A DNA stretch of 64,000 nt from Streptomyces sp. CB02980 (GCF_014451325.2 NZ_JACSCH020000015.1:162264-226263), one strand, 5' to 3'; positions 8,754 to 18,213 are shown, counted from the first letter of the stretch. Translations and numbers: made by a program. Notes: a model not told the origin generated them from the sequence alone.

Positions 8754-8761
8754 TGTCAGGG

Positions 8762-8809
8762 GCGGGTGGGAGGGACGGGGTCCGCGCGGACCCGGACCCT
8801 CCCACCCGC
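8762..8809 (+). terminator. Hairpin between hydroxylase and exporter genes
   Basis: An outer 13-bp perfect stem (8762-8774 with 8797-8809) encloses an 8-bp inner palindrome (8778-8793). It could terminate or attenuate transcription between the two genes, lowering exporter expression. Confidence 0.65.
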
Positions 8810-8856
8810 TCACCCCTTGAGTGAGTACGTGAGCGAGAAGGCGGGAAGTCGGGAAC

Positions 8857-9474
8857 ATGGGTCAGCTCATCGCCGTGGCGGTCATCACCATTCTGGCTGT
8901 CATCAGCCCCGGCGCGGATTTCGCGATGACCGTCCGCAACAGTTATCTGTACGGAAGGACCGCCGGCGTTCTCGCGGCCGCCGGAATTGCGCTCGGCGTT
9001 CTCGTCCACGTCACTTACACCATGCTGGGCGTCGGACTTCTGGTCTCCAGGACGCCGATGCTTTTCACGGCGATGAAACTCATCGGCGCCGCATATCTGG
9101 TGTACATCGGCTACAGGACGTTCGTCACCAAGGCCCAGGTGGACATCGACCTTTCGGAGGACGGCGGCCTTTCGAAGGCCGGCGCGCTGCGCACCGGCTT
9201 TCTGACGAACGCGCTCAACCCGAAGACGATGCTGTTCGTGCTGAGCACGTACACCCAGGTCGTCAGCGCCGACACCCCCGTCTTCCAGCAGGTCGGCTAC
9301 GGACTCTTCATGTCCTTCGCCCACCTGGTCTGGTTCGCCCTCGCCGCGGTCCTCTTCTCCAACCAGGCCCTGCGGTCCCGGCTGCTGCAGCGGCAGACCG
9401 TGCTCAACAAGGTCATCGGGGCCGTGCTGGTCGGACTGGGCATGCTGCTGGCACTGACGCCCGCGATGGCCTGA
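8857..9474 (+). CDS. LysE/RhtB-family amino-acid exporter
   Basis: The 205-residue membrane protein has six hydrophobic segments and the LysE family N-terminal signature S-P-G-A-D-F plus the N-x-L-N-P-K-T block near residue 123. Members export amino acids or derivatives to avoid toxic build-up. The start ATG 8857 lies behind a short GGGAA/GGCGGGA purine stretch. Its position after a 2OG-Fe amino-acid hydroxylase gene suggests it expels that enzyme's product. Confidence 0.88.
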   Translation: MGQLIAVAVITILAVISPGADFAMTVRNSYLYGRTAGVLAAAGIALGVLVHVTYTMLGVGLLVSRTPMLFTAMKLIGAAYLVYIGYRTFVTKAQVDIDLSEDGGLSKAGALRTGFLTNALNPKTMLFVLSTYTQVVSADTPVFQQVGYGLFMSFAHLVWFALAAVLFSNQALRSRLLQRQTVLNKVIGAVLVGLGMLLALTPAMA

Positions 9475-9481
9475 TCGACCC

Positions 9482-9508
9482 GATCAGGCCGATCAGGCCG
9501 ATCAGGCC
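9482..9508. repeat. Three tandem GATCAGGCC units
   Basis: A 9-bp unit is repeated three times without error directly after the LysE stop, between convergent genes. No function is apparent. Confidence 0.85.
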
Positions 9509-9541
9509 GGTCCGCCCGCTCGGCCCGAACCCTCCAGGGGC

Positions 9542-10069
9542 TCAGTCCGTCGAGACCCGCTCCACGCGCGGCTCCGCGATCGCCTTGTAGTCCTCCGACG
9601 ACAGGGCGATCGAGCGGTCGAGCCGCGCGGCGTTGAAGTAGAACTCCTGGTGCGTCAACAGGTCGGGGTCCACCAGGAGTTCGAGCCGCTCGTCGAAGGC
9701 GAACGGCAGGATCGTGCCGCTCGGCGAACCCGCGAGGTCCTCCGCGATCTCCGGGGACGCGAAGGAGACGTACGTGCCGCCGTACAGCGCCTTCACCGCG
9801 TTCAGGTCGATCCGCCGGTCACCGGGGACGACGACCAGCGCGAAGCGCTTCTCCTTCTTGCCGATCTTCACCATGGCGATGATGCACTTGGCCGCCTCGG
9901 CGAGCGTGTGCCCCCGCAGCGCGCTGACCGCCTCGGTGCCGCCCTCGGGGGCGTGCTCGATCACCCGGTGGGCGGCTCCGCGCTCGTCCAGCAGGGCGAG
10001 CAGCTTCTCGTACGTCCCGTGGTCGGGCGTCGCGTCGGTCACGGCATCGGTCACGGCGTCGGCGGTCAT
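9542..10069 (-). CDS. YbaK/prolyl-tRNA-editing-domain protein
   Basis: The 175-residue protein belongs to the YbaK/aminoacyl-tRNA-deacylase superfamily but to a different branch from the one at 3757. It has a G-G-T-E-A-V-S-A-L-R-G segment, the A-A-K-C-I-I block with a conserved Lys, V-V-V-P-G-D and a C-terminal Y-F-N-A-A-R-L-D-R-S block typical of YeaK-like proteins. It probably deacylates misacylated tRNA. ATG 10069 is preceded by GAGGAGAAA. It lies 26 nt downstream of the ArsR-type gene on the same strand and is probably cotranscribed with it. Confidence 0.8.
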   Translation of the reverse strand: MTADAVTDAVTDATPDHGTYEKLLALLDERGAAHRVIEHAPEGGTEAVSALRGHTLAEAAKCIIAMVKIGKKEKRFALVVVPGDRRIDLNAVKALYGGTYVSFASPEIAEDLAGSPSGTILPFAFDERLELLVDPDLLTHQEFYFNAARLDRSIALSSEDYKAIAEPRVERVSTD

Positions 10070-10095
10070 GGGGTTTCTCCTCGGTGCGGCATGTT

Positions 10096-11199
10096 TCAAG
10101 TGGTTTCGTACGACGGCGCGTTGACCCTACGCCGGTTGTCCAGGTGTCTGAGCAGCGCGACACCCGAGGCGTCCAGTTCGTACAGCACCCGTACGCCCGC
10201 CCGGCGCCGGCGCACCACGCCCGCGGCCACCAGCGAGGTGAGGTGCTCGGAGACGGTGCTCGGCGCCAGCCCGAGCATCGCCGCCAGGTCCGATGTCGTG
10301 GTCGGTGCGACGAGGCCGCGGACCACCCCGGCCCGGCTGCGGCCGAGCAGTATCTCGAGCCGGTCGCCGCGCGCGGGTTCGTCGGCCCCCTCGTCGGCCC
10401 GTCCGCCCGCCCGTCCACCCGCCCGCCGCCCCGGCCGGATCTCGCAGGCCAGGACGGCGGCCCCCTCGGCCTGGTACGAGACCGCCGCCACCCCGTTCGG
10501 GGCGAAGCCCAGGAGCGACGCCCCCCGGCCGAACACCAGGGGTACGAGGACGATGCGGGAGACGTCGGCCTTCACCGCGATCCTGCCCGGCGGTCCGGCG
10601 TGCAGCCGCAGGACGTCGCCGCGCCGCGAGACGGCCCCGTTCAGGGTGCCGAGGAGGCGGTCCGGCCCCTGGGTGGCGAGCACCCGGGCGCGGAGCAGGA
10701 TGTCGTCGTCCGTGACGGTCCGCAGGGGCGCCTCGTACGGGGCGAGGGCGGCGCGTACGTAGCGCGGCAGGAAGGCGCACAGGTCGGCGATCCGGGCCCC
10801 GGGATCCGCGTACAGCGGGCGCACCTCGACGGGGACGCCCTGCGGGAACCACCGGTCCAGTTCCTCGCGCACCCGGGCCGGGGACACCTCACGGAGCAGC
10901 GCGATCTCGTCCGCCAGGTCCGGCTGCCGCGTCGAGGACGGGACGGGGAGGAGGAACGACGGCAGGGTTCCGCCGCCGGCCCGGAAGAGGTGGACGAGCC
11001 ACCCCGGCAGGGTCACGTCGGCCCGCATCAGCGAACGGCGGGTCGCCCGGCCCCAGTTGGTGTACGGCCAGGGCGCGAGCCCCCGGTAGGCCGACAGCAG
11101 CCCGATGCTGCCGAACGTCTCCCACAGCCGGCTGTCGGCGATCCGAAGGGCTCCGGCGTGGGTCCCGTGTTCGGACGTCGTCAACGAAATCTCGATCAC
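10096..11199 (-). CDS. ArsR-type winged-helix regulator with DUF5937
   Basis: The 367-residue protein combines a long N-terminal DUF5937-like domain (about residues 1-260) with a C-terminal winged helix (about 290-350) whose L-G-L-A-P-S-T-V-S-E-H-L-T recognition region is typical of ArsR/SmtB regulators. A Gly/Arg/Ala-rich linker joins the two. No metal-binding Cys cluster is visible, so a small molecule or another cue is likely. GTG 11199 is chosen because the domain's V-I-E-I-S-L start is there. Direct repeats upstream could be its own operator. Confidence 0.8.
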   Translation of the reverse strand: MIEISLTTSEHGTHAGALRIADSRLWETFGSIGLLSAYRGLAPWPYTNWGRATRRSLMRADVTLPGWLVHLFRAGGGTLPSFLLPVPSSTRQPDLADEIALLREVSPARVREELDRWFPQGVPVEVRPLYADPGARIADLCAFLPRYVRAALAPYEAPLRTVTDDDILLRARVLATQGPDRLLGTLNGAVSRRGDVLRLHAGPPGRIAVKADVSRIVLVPLVFGRGASLLGFAPNGVAAVSYQAEGAAVLACEIRPGRRAGGRAGGRADEGADEPARGDRLEILLGRSRAGVVRGLVAPTTTSDLAAMLGLAPSTVSEHLTSLVAAGVVRRRRAGVRVLYELDASGVALLRHLDNRRRVNAPSYETT

Positions 11200-11288
11200 A
11201 TGCGCCCCCGTGCGCCTGGTCCACCGAACGGTGGAGCGTGCACACGCTAGCGCCCGAATGATCACCCACCCGTGCCCCGGAAGCGCAG

Positions 11289-11322
11289 AATGTCAGGTCG
11301 CGTCCGGAGGAATGTCAGGTCG
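11289..11322. promoter_or_regulatory. Direct repeat AATGTCAGGTCG upstream of the ArsR-type gene
   Basis: The 12-bp word occurs at 11289-11300 and 11311-11322, 22 bp apart (two helix turns), in the 158-bp gap before the regulator gene. It is a candidate operator for autoregulation. Confidence 0.45.
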
Positions 11323-11357
11323 GGGAGATCACGAACGCCGGCGCGGCCGGGAGCCGT

Positions 11358-12563
11358 TCACACCGCGCCGTTCACGACCGATCCGACCGCCCGCACCAGC
11401 GCCTGCGCCCGCGGGTCCGCCGTCACCGTCTTGCGCATGCCGTTCGTCACGTACCCGAAGGCGATGCCGGCGTCGGGGTCGGCGAAGCCGAGCGAGCCGC
11501 CGCGGCCCGGGTGGCCGTACGACGAGGGGCCGAGGAGCGGGGACGCCGGGCCGTGCAGCATGTGGCCGAGGCCGAAGCGTGTGCCGACCAGCAGCACCTT
11601 GTCCGCGCCCGCCGACTCCTCGGTCCGGGCGAGCGTGAGGGTGTCGGGAGTGAAGAGGCGCTCGGCGCCGTCCACGGGGCCGAGGGTGGCCGCGTAGAAG
11701 CGGGAGAGGGCACGGGCCGTCGCCACCCCGGCGGAGCCGGGCAGTTCGGCGGCCCGGTAGACGGGGTCGTTCTCGTCGGGCTTGGGGTCGATGACCCCGA
11801 AGGCGCGCCGGGTCAGGGAGTTCGGGTCCTGGTACGCCTCGGTGACGGAGCGCTTGGGGCGGAGCTTGAGGGCGCCGCTGCCGGGCGGTTCGATCTCCTC
11901 GACGGGGCCGAGGCGGCCGACCCGGTGGGCCTCGGTGCCGGGGAGCCCGATCCACAGGTCGAGGCCGAGGGGGTCGGTGATCTCCTCGGCGACCCAGCGG
12001 CCGATGGTGCGGCCGGTGACCCGGTGGACCAGGCCGGAGAGCAGCCAGCTGAAGGTGTGGGCGTGGTAGCCGTGGGCCGTGCCGGGCTCCCAGACGGGGG
12101 CCTGGGCGGCTATGGCGCGGGTCGCGGTCTCCAGGTCGACGGCCTCGGCGAGGGTGAGCGGCCGGTCCAGGACGGGGACGCCGGCGCGGTGCGCGAGCAG
12201 CTGCCGTACGGTCACGCCGTCCTTGCCCGCCGCCTTGAACTCGGGCCAGTACGCGGCGACCGGGGCGTCCAGGTCGAGCAGCCCGCGCTGGTGCAGGAGC
12301 AGGGGTACGGCGGCGGCGACGCCCTTGGTGGCCGAGCGGACGACCTGCGCGGTGTCCTCGGCCCAGGGGGTCTCGCCGTCTCCCGCCCCGCCGTCGGCGT
12401 CCTTGGATCCCGCCCACAGATCGACGACCTCGGCCCCGTCGTGGTGGACCGCGAGGGCCGCCCCGCGCTCACCGCGCTGCTCGAAGTTGCGCAGGAACGC
12501 GTCCCTGACGGGCTCCCAGCCCGCCGCCACCGTGCCCTGGACGTCCACGTCCCACTCCTCCAT
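11358..12563 (-). CDS. Class C beta-lactamase-like serine hydrolase/esterase
   Basis: The 401-residue protein has the beta-lactamase (PF00144) fold of esterase EstB-like enzymes. The nucleophile motif is S-A-T-K (near residue 77), a Tyr-containing second motif G-Y-H-A-H-T-F-S lies near 164-171, and G-H-P-G-R-G-G stands where class C enzymes have their third motif. There is no signal peptide, so it is probably a cytoplasmic esterase or peptidase rather than a resistance enzyme. The start ATG 12563 begins directly with the family's N-terminal extension. It lies 56 nt downstream of cbiO, on the same strand. Confidence 0.82.
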   Translation of the reverse strand: MEEWDVDVQGTVAAGWEPVRDAFLRNFEQRGERGAALAVHHDGAEVVDLWAGSKDADGGAGDGETPWAEDTAQVVRSATKGVAAAVPLLLHQRGLLDLDAPVAAYWPEFKAAGKDGVTVRQLLAHRAGVPVLDRPLTLAEAVDLETATRAIAAQAPVWEPGTAHGYHAHTFSWLLSGLVHRVTGRTIGRWVAEEITDPLGLDLWIGLPGTEAHRVGRLGPVEEIEPPGSGALKLRPKRSVTEAYQDPNSLTRRAFGVIDPKPDENDPVYRAAELPGSAGVATARALSRFYAATLGPVDGAERLFTPDTLTLARTEESAGADKVLLVGTRFGLGHMLHGPASPLLGPSSYGHPGRGGSLGFADPDAGIAFGYVTNGMRKTVTADPRAQALVRAVGSVVNGAV

Positions 12564-12619
12564 CGCCGATCCGACCCCCCATGGTGCAACGCGGAGGAAG
12601 GAGGACCGATTCCGGGGTC

Positions 12620-13389
<770 letters not shown>

Positions 13390-13393
<4 letters not shown>

Positions 13394-14151
13394 AGGGTCC
13401 ATCCCAGGAGGCAGATCAGAAGTGCGGTGAGCGGGAGCGCCGCCGCGTACGTCCACTGGGCGCGGGTCGCGGTCACCTCGTCGATGACCGGCATCGTGCC
13501 CGTGTAGCCACGGCTGACCATGGCGAGGTGGACCCGCTCCCCGCGCTCGTACGAGCGGATGAAGAGCGCGCCGGCCGACTTGGCGAGGACGCCCCAGTGG
13601 CGGACGCCCCGCGCCTCGAAGCCGCGCGAGCGGCGGGCGACGGACATCCGGCGCATCTCGTCGGTGATGACGTCGCCGTACCGGATCATGAACGAGGCGA
13701 TCTGGACGAGCAGCGGGGGCAGCTTCAGCCGCTGGAGGCCGAGGAGCAGCTCGCGCAGTTCGGTGGTGGAGGCGAGGAGCACGGAGGCGGCGACGCCGAG
13801 GGTGCCCTTGGCGAGGACGTTCCAGGCGCCCCACAGGCCGGGGACGCTCAGTGAGACCCCGAGGACGGTGGTCTGCTCGCCGGGCACCACGAAGGGCATG
13901 AGCAGCGCGAACGCGACGAACGGCACCTCGATGAGCAGCCGCTTCAGCAGGAAGCCGGCCGGGACGCGGGCCTTCGCCGCCACGACCGCGAGGAGCAGGG
14001 CGTAGAGGCCGAAGGCCCAGACGGCCTCGCGGGGCGTCGAGACGACGACCACGACGAAGCCGAGGACCGCGGCCAGCTTGGTGTGCGGGGGCAGCTCGTG
14101 GACCGGCGAGTGCGCGTGCCGGTAGAGCTTGTGGGCGTGCCCCGCTCCCAT
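13390..14151 (-). CDS. cbiQ: Energy-coupling transmembrane protein of a Co/Ni importer
   Basis: The 253-residue protein has five to six membrane helices and the CbiQ signatures: an early D/T-K-L segment (P-P-H-T-K-L), and two cytoplasmic coupling helices with A-R-R-S-R-G-F (near residue 172) and M-V-S-R-G-Y-T-G. These Ala-Arg-Gly motifs contact the ATPases. An N-terminal His-rich stretch (H5, H7, H12, H14, H18, H22) may touch metal. Start ATG 14151 is 1 nt after the cbiM stop (TGACATG), implying coupled translation. Confidence 0.9.
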
Positions 14152-14152
14152 G

Positions 14153-15199
14153 TCAGACGGTCGTTTCCGCGCGGGTACCGGGTTCCGCGTGCGTACGGCG
14201 GCGGCGGACGACCCAGAACACCCCCGTGCCGACGGCGAGGGTCGCGCCCACGCCGATCGCGCCGGCCAGGCCGCCGGAGAGGCGGGCCGTCTCGATGCCC
14301 TTGACGCCGTAGTCGGCGAGCGGGGAGTCGGCGGCCGCGTGGTCCTCGACCTTGCTGTCGATGCCCTTGTCGGCGGCGACCTTCTCCAGGCCGTCGGGGC
14401 TGGCGGAGGCGTAGAAGGAGACGAAGCCGGCGAGGACGAGCGCGGAGACGAGGCCACCGATCCACAGCTTCCTCGGGGACCCGGCGGGGGCGGGCTCGGC
14501 GGCCGGGGCCGCGTCGACCAGCTCGCCGCCGACGCGCAGCTTGAGCGGGGCGGTCAGACCGCGGGCGCCGTACACCAGGTCGGGGCGGACGGCGATGACC
14601 GCGCCGACGGTCAGCATGGTGATGACGGCCTCGCCGACGCCGATGAGGACGTGGACGCCGACCATGGCCGTGAGGACCTTGGAGACCGGGACGTCGGTGG
14701 TGCCGCCGACCGCGTAGAGGACGGTGAAGGCGGCGGCCGCGGCCGGTACGGAGACGAGCGCGGCGACGAAGGAGGCCGCGGTCACCGAGGCGCGGGTGCG
14801 GGGCAGCAGCAGGACGAGGCCGCGGAAGAGCCCGTACGCGACGACGACCGTGACGGCGCCCATGACCGTGATGTTCACGCCGAGCGCGGTGAGGCCGCCG
14901 TCGGCGAAGAGGATGCCCTGCATCAGCAGGACGACGGCTATGCAGAGGACGCCGGTCCACGGCCCGACGAGGATCGCCGCGAGCGCGCCGCCGAGGAGAT
15001 GTCCGCTGGTCCCGGCGGCTACCGGGAAGTTCAGCATCTGGACGGCGAAGATGAAGGCCGCGACGAGCCCGGCGAGCGGAGCGGCTCGCTCGTCCAACTC
15101 CCGCCGCGCCCCGCGCAGGCTCACGGCGACGGCGCCGGCGGCGACGACACCGGCGGCGACCGATACGGGGGCGTTGATGAATCCGTCAGGTACATGCAC
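14153..15199 (-). CDS. cbiM: CbiM-CbiN fused substrate-specific component of a Co/Ni importer
   Basis: The 348-residue protein starts M-H-V-P-D-G-F, in which the extreme N-terminal His is a metal ligand in CbiM/NikM. That fixes GTG 15199 as the start, giving the exact processed N-terminus. A CbiM domain with seven or so helices (about 1-215) is followed by a second part with S-P-D-G-L-E (near residue 260) and a last helix near 315-335, i.e. a fused CbiN/PDGLE domain. It captures the metal for the CbiQO module. A TGCAA-N5-TTGCA site 21 bp upstream indicates control by the nickel repressor Nur. Confidence 0.9.
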   Translation of the reverse strand: MHVPDGFINAPVSVAAGVVAAGAVAVSLRGARRELDERAAPLAGLVAAFIFAVQMLNFPVAAGTSGHLLGGALAAILVGPWTGVLCIAVVLLMQGILFADGGLTALGVNITVMGAVTVVVAYGLFRGLVLLLPRTRASVTAASFVAALVSVPAAAAAFTVLYAVGGTTDVPVSKVLTAMVGVHVLIGVGEAVITMLTVGAVIAVRPDLVYGARGLTAPLKLRVGGELVDAAPAAEPAPAGSPRKLWIGGLVSALVLAGFVSFYASASPDGLEKVAADKGIDSKVEDHAAADSPLADYGVKGIETARLSGGLAGAIGVGATLAVGTGVFWVVRRRRTHAEPGTRAETTV

Positions 15200-15220
15200 G
15201 CCCTGAATGATGAGTGCTCC

Positions 15221-15235
15221 TGCAAAGCACTTGCA
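15221..15235 (-). promoter_or_regulatory. Nur-box-like operator TGCAA-N5-TTGCA
   Basis: The exact palindrome TGCAA-AGCAC-TTGCA lies 21 bp before the cbiM start and 99 bp before the divergent SsgA-like gene. From memory this is the published consensus of the Streptomyces nickel-responsive Fur-family regulator Nur (sodF and nik promoters). Binding here would repress the importer when nickel is sufficient. Confidence 0.7.
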
Positions 15236-15334
15236 AGAGCGCACAGGTCACAGAACAGCGGCGCATGGGTCGTGCGCGCGCCGGGAAGGAGTGGGACATT
15301 AGTCGATAAGAGGACAAACGGTGAGGAGCCCCCG

Positions 15335-15745
15335 ATGGCTGCCGCAGACGATCGCGCACTCGACCACGAACCCGCCCACCCAGTCGACCGCGACACCGAC
15401 CTCGCGGTAGAGGATCACGCCAGGGGACGCATCATCAGCGACGCCCCTCTCTCCCGCCCCGTGCCCGTCGACCTCCGCTACGACCCCGGCTTCTCCCCTG
15501 CGACCGTCCGCTTCGTCTTCCCCGGCGACGTCGAGTGGTCCTTCCCCCGCGTCCTCCTGGAGACCGGCCTGCGCGCCCCGACCCGCCGCGGCGACATAGG
15601 CGTCTGGCCCTGCGGCCGCGTCCAGACGGTCGTCGAGCTCCACAAGGACGACGGGGTGGTGACGGTCGTCCAGTTCGACACGACGGCGCTGACCCGGTTC
15701 CTGAAGCACACGTACGCCGCCGGCCCGTCGATGACGACGAGCTGA
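15335..15745 (+). CDS. SsgA-family (SALP) sporulation/cell division protein
   Basis: The 136-residue protein matches the SsgA-like family, actinomycete proteins that position or time septation and spore maturation. Typical blocks are P-V-x-x-x-L-R-Y-D, the V-E-W-S-F-P-R-x-L-L-x-x-G-L segment, G-D-I-G-V-W-P and a C-terminal L-x-x-F-L-K-H-T. About 35 acidic, disordered residues precede the domain. The start ATG 15335 is 6 nt after GAGGAG. From memory, the neighbourhood matches that of S. coelicolor SsgE, but the assignment to one SALP is not secure from sequence alone. Confidence 0.85.
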   Translation: MAAADDRALDHEPAHPVDRDTDLAVEDHARGRIISDAPLSRPVPVDLRYDPGFSPATVRFVFPGDVEWSFPRVLLETGLRAPTRRGDIGVWPCGRVQTVVELHKDDGVVTVVQFDTTALTRFLKHTYAAGPSMTTS

Positions 15746-15766
15746 CGGCGTACGAGAGGTGACGTG

Positions 15767-15898
15767 ACCCCGGGGAGTCGGACCTCGGGGAGTCGGACCC
15801 TGGGGATCAGACCCCGGGGAGTCGCACCCCGGGGAGTCGCACCCCGGGGAGTCGCACCCCGGGGAGTCGCACCCCGGGGATCAGACCTTGGCGATCAG
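15767..15898. repeat. Nine tandem 14/15-bp units around CCCCGGGG
   Basis: Units of the form ACCCCGGGGAGTCGC (15 bp) or ACCCCGGGGATCAG (14 bp) run head to tail: 15767, 15782, 15797, 15811, 15826, 15841, 15856, 15871 and 15885. Four central copies are identical. The array fills the gap between convergent genes and runs into the last codon of the MMPL gene. Each unit contains the palindrome CCCCGGGG. Confidence 0.92.
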
Positions 15899-18102
15899 AC
15901 CTTCACGAGGTCCGGCTTCGAGCCGGGCGCCCCGCCCGCGGGCGTGTCCTTGGCGAGACCCTCGCCCTCCACGTCCACGTTCGGCAGGATCCGGTCCAGC
16001 CACTTCGGCAGCCACCAGGCCTTGTGCCCGAGCAGCGCGAGGACGGCCGGGACGATCGCCATGCGGACCACGAAGGCGTCGAAGAGGACCGCGACGGCCA
16101 GGCCGAAGCCGATCATCTTGATCATCTGGTCCGTCATGCCGATGAAGCCGGAGAAGACCGCGATCATGATCACCGCGGCGGCGGTGACCACCCGGGCGCT
16201 GTGCTTGAAGCCGGTCACGATCGCCTCGCCGGGCCGCTCGCCGTGGACGTACGCCTCACGCATACGGGTGACGAGGAAGACCTCGTAGTCCATCGCGAGA
16301 CCGAAGACGACACCCACCATGAAGATCGGCATCATCGACATGATCGGGCCGGTCTGCTCGACCCCGAAGAGGCTGCCGAGCCAGCCCCACTGGAAGACCG
16401 CGACGACCGCGCCGAGGGCCGCGACCACCGAGAGCAGGAAGCCGAGGGCCGCCTTCAGCGGGACGAGGATCGAGCGGAAGACCACGGTCAGGAGCAGGAA
16501 GGCCAGGCCGACGACGAGGGCCAGGTACGGCACCAGGGCGTCGTTCATCTTCTGCGAGAAGTCGATGTTCATCGCGGTGGCGCCGGTGACGAGGACGTCG
16601 TCGCCGGTGGCGTTCCGGATGTCGTGGACGAGGGTCTCGGTGGCGCCGGAGGACGGGCGGTCCTTCGGGACCACGGTGATCATCGCGGCGTCGCCGGCCT
16701 TGTTCGGGGTCGCCGGGGTGACGGCGGCCCAGCCCTCCAGGCCCTTGATGGTGGAGACCGTCCTGTCGGCGGTCGCCTTGTCGCCGTCCACGACGACGAG
16801 CAGCGGGCCGTTGAAGCCGGGGCCGAAGCCGTCCGAGAGGGCGTCGTACGCCCGGCGCTCGGTGGTGGAGGTCGGCTTGACGCCGTCGTCCGGGAGGCCC
16901 ATCTCCAGGGAGGCGGCGGGCAGCGCGATCGCGCCCAGGCCGAGGACGCCGATCAGCAGCACCATGACGGGGCGGCGGATCACGAAGCGGGCCCAGCGGG
17001 TGCCGCCGTTCGGCTTCTCGCTCTTCGCGCTCTTGGTGGCACCACCCTCGGCACCGCCCTCGGCGCCGGCCTTCGCGGCCTTGCGCTGCTTGCGGCCGAT
17101 GACCTTGTCGCCGGCGAAGCCGAGCATGGCGGGGATCAGGGTGAGCGCGATCAGTACGGCGATCACGACCGTGCCGGCGGCGGCGAAGCCCATCTTCGTC
17201 AGCATCGGGATGTTGACGACGGCCAGGCCGACCAGGGCGATGACGACGGTGAGTCCGGCGAAGACGACGGCGGAGCCCGCCGTGCCGACGGCGCGGCCCG
17301 CGGCGTCCTCCTTCTCCCGGCCCTCGGCCAGCTCCGCGCGGTAGCGGGAGACGATGAAGAGGGCGTAGTCGATGCCGACCGCGAGGCCGATCATCATCGC
17401 GAGGGTGGAGGTGGTGGAGCCGAGGTCGAGGACGCTCGCGAGCGCGGCGATCGACGAGACGCCGATGCCGACGCCGATGATCGCCGTGAGCAGTGGAAGT
17501 CCGGCCGCGACGAGCGAACCGAAGGTCAGGACCAGGACGATGCCGGCGATGACGACGCCGACGATCTCGCCCGAGCCGGTCTCCGGCATGGTCTGGAGGG
17601 CGTCACCGCCGACCTCGACGGTCAGTCCCTTGCCCTGCGCGTTGTGTCCGGCCTGGGTCAGCGCCTCGCGCGTCTCGTCGGTCAGCTCCATCGCGTTCAC
17701 CTTGTAGGCGACGGAGACGTAGGCGGTGGAGCCGTTCTGGGAGACGGCCTGCCCGGTGTACGGGTCGGTGACCGAGACGATCTGGTCCGAGCCGGACTTC
17801 AGGGCGGCGACGGTCTCCTCGACGACGGCCTTGTGCGCCGGGTCGGTCATCTTCTGGCCCGCGGGGGCCTTGAAGACGACGCGGGCGGTGGCTCCGTCGG
17901 CTCCGGCGCCCGGGAAGCGCTCTTCGAGCAGGTCGAAGGCGCGCTGGGCCTCGGTGCCGGGGATCGAGAAGGAGCTGGAGGTCGCGACGGGTGCGGTGGC
18001 GGCGCCGATCCCGGCGACCGCCAGGAGGGCCACCCAGAGGAGGGCGACGAGCCGTCGGCGCCGGAAGGCGGAACGGCCCAACTTGTACAGGAACGTGGCC
18101 AC
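15895..18102 (-). CDS. MMPL-family RND exporter
   Basis: The 735-residue protein has the MMPL/ActII-3 layout: a first helix (about residues 17-38), a large external loop, five to six helices (about 180-330), a cytoplasmic linker, a second loop and six further helices (about 520-700). The conserved G-L-A-V-G-I-D-Y-A-L-F and G-L-A-M-D-Y-E-V-F-L blocks carry the Asp-Tyr proton-relay pairs. Such pumps export lipids, antibiotics or siderophores. GTG 18102 lies 8 nt behind GGGAGA. The TetR gene immediately upstream on the same strand probably controls it. Confidence 0.9.
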   Translation of the reverse strand: MATFLYKLGRSAFRRRRLVALLWVALLAVAGIGAATAPVATSSSFSIPGTEAQRAFDLLEERFPGAGADGATARVVFKAPAGQKMTDPAHKAVVEETVAALKSGSDQIVSVTDPYTGQAVSQNGSTAYVSVAYKVNAMELTDETREALTQAGHNAQGKGLTVEVGGDALQTMPETGSGEIVGVVIAGIVLVLTFGSLVAAGLPLLTAIIGVGIGVSSIAALASVLDLGSTTSTLAMMIGLAVGIDYALFIVSRYRAELAEGREKEDAAGRAVGTAGSAVVFAGLTVVIALVGLAVVNIPMLTKMGFAAAGTVVIAVLIALTLIPAMLGFAGDKVIGRKQRKAAKAGAEGGAEGGATKSAKSEKPNGGTRWARFVIRRPVMVLLIGVLGLGAIALPAASLEMGLPDDGVKPTSTTERRAYDALSDGFGPGFNGPLLVVVDGDKATADRTVSTIKGLEGWAAVTPATPNKAGDAAMITVVPKDRPSSGATETLVHDIRNATGDDVLVTGATAMNIDFSQKMNDALVPYLALVVGLAFLLLTVVFRSILVPLKAALGFLLSVVAALGAVVAVFQWGWLGSLFGVEQTGPIMSMMPIFMVGVVFGLAMDYEVFLVTRMREAYVHGERPGEAIVTGFKHSARVVTAAAVIMIAVFSGFIGMTDQMIKMIGFGLAVAVLFDAFVVRMAIVPAVLALLGHKAWWLPKWLDRILPNVDVEGEGLAKDTPAGGAPGSKPDLVKV

Positions 18103-18213
18103 GGGGGCGTCTCCCAGTGTGGGGTGGGACAGGGCATGGGGAGCCGGCCCGACGGCGGAGCGGTGCGTCGTCAGGGGGTGCGGTACTGCGGGTACTGCGG
18201 TGGGGAGGTGGCT

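Noticed and set aside
15767..15898. The CCCCGGGG array as a CRISPR array
   Set aside because: Units are 14-15 bp and directly adjacent with no unique spacers; no cas genes are in the window.
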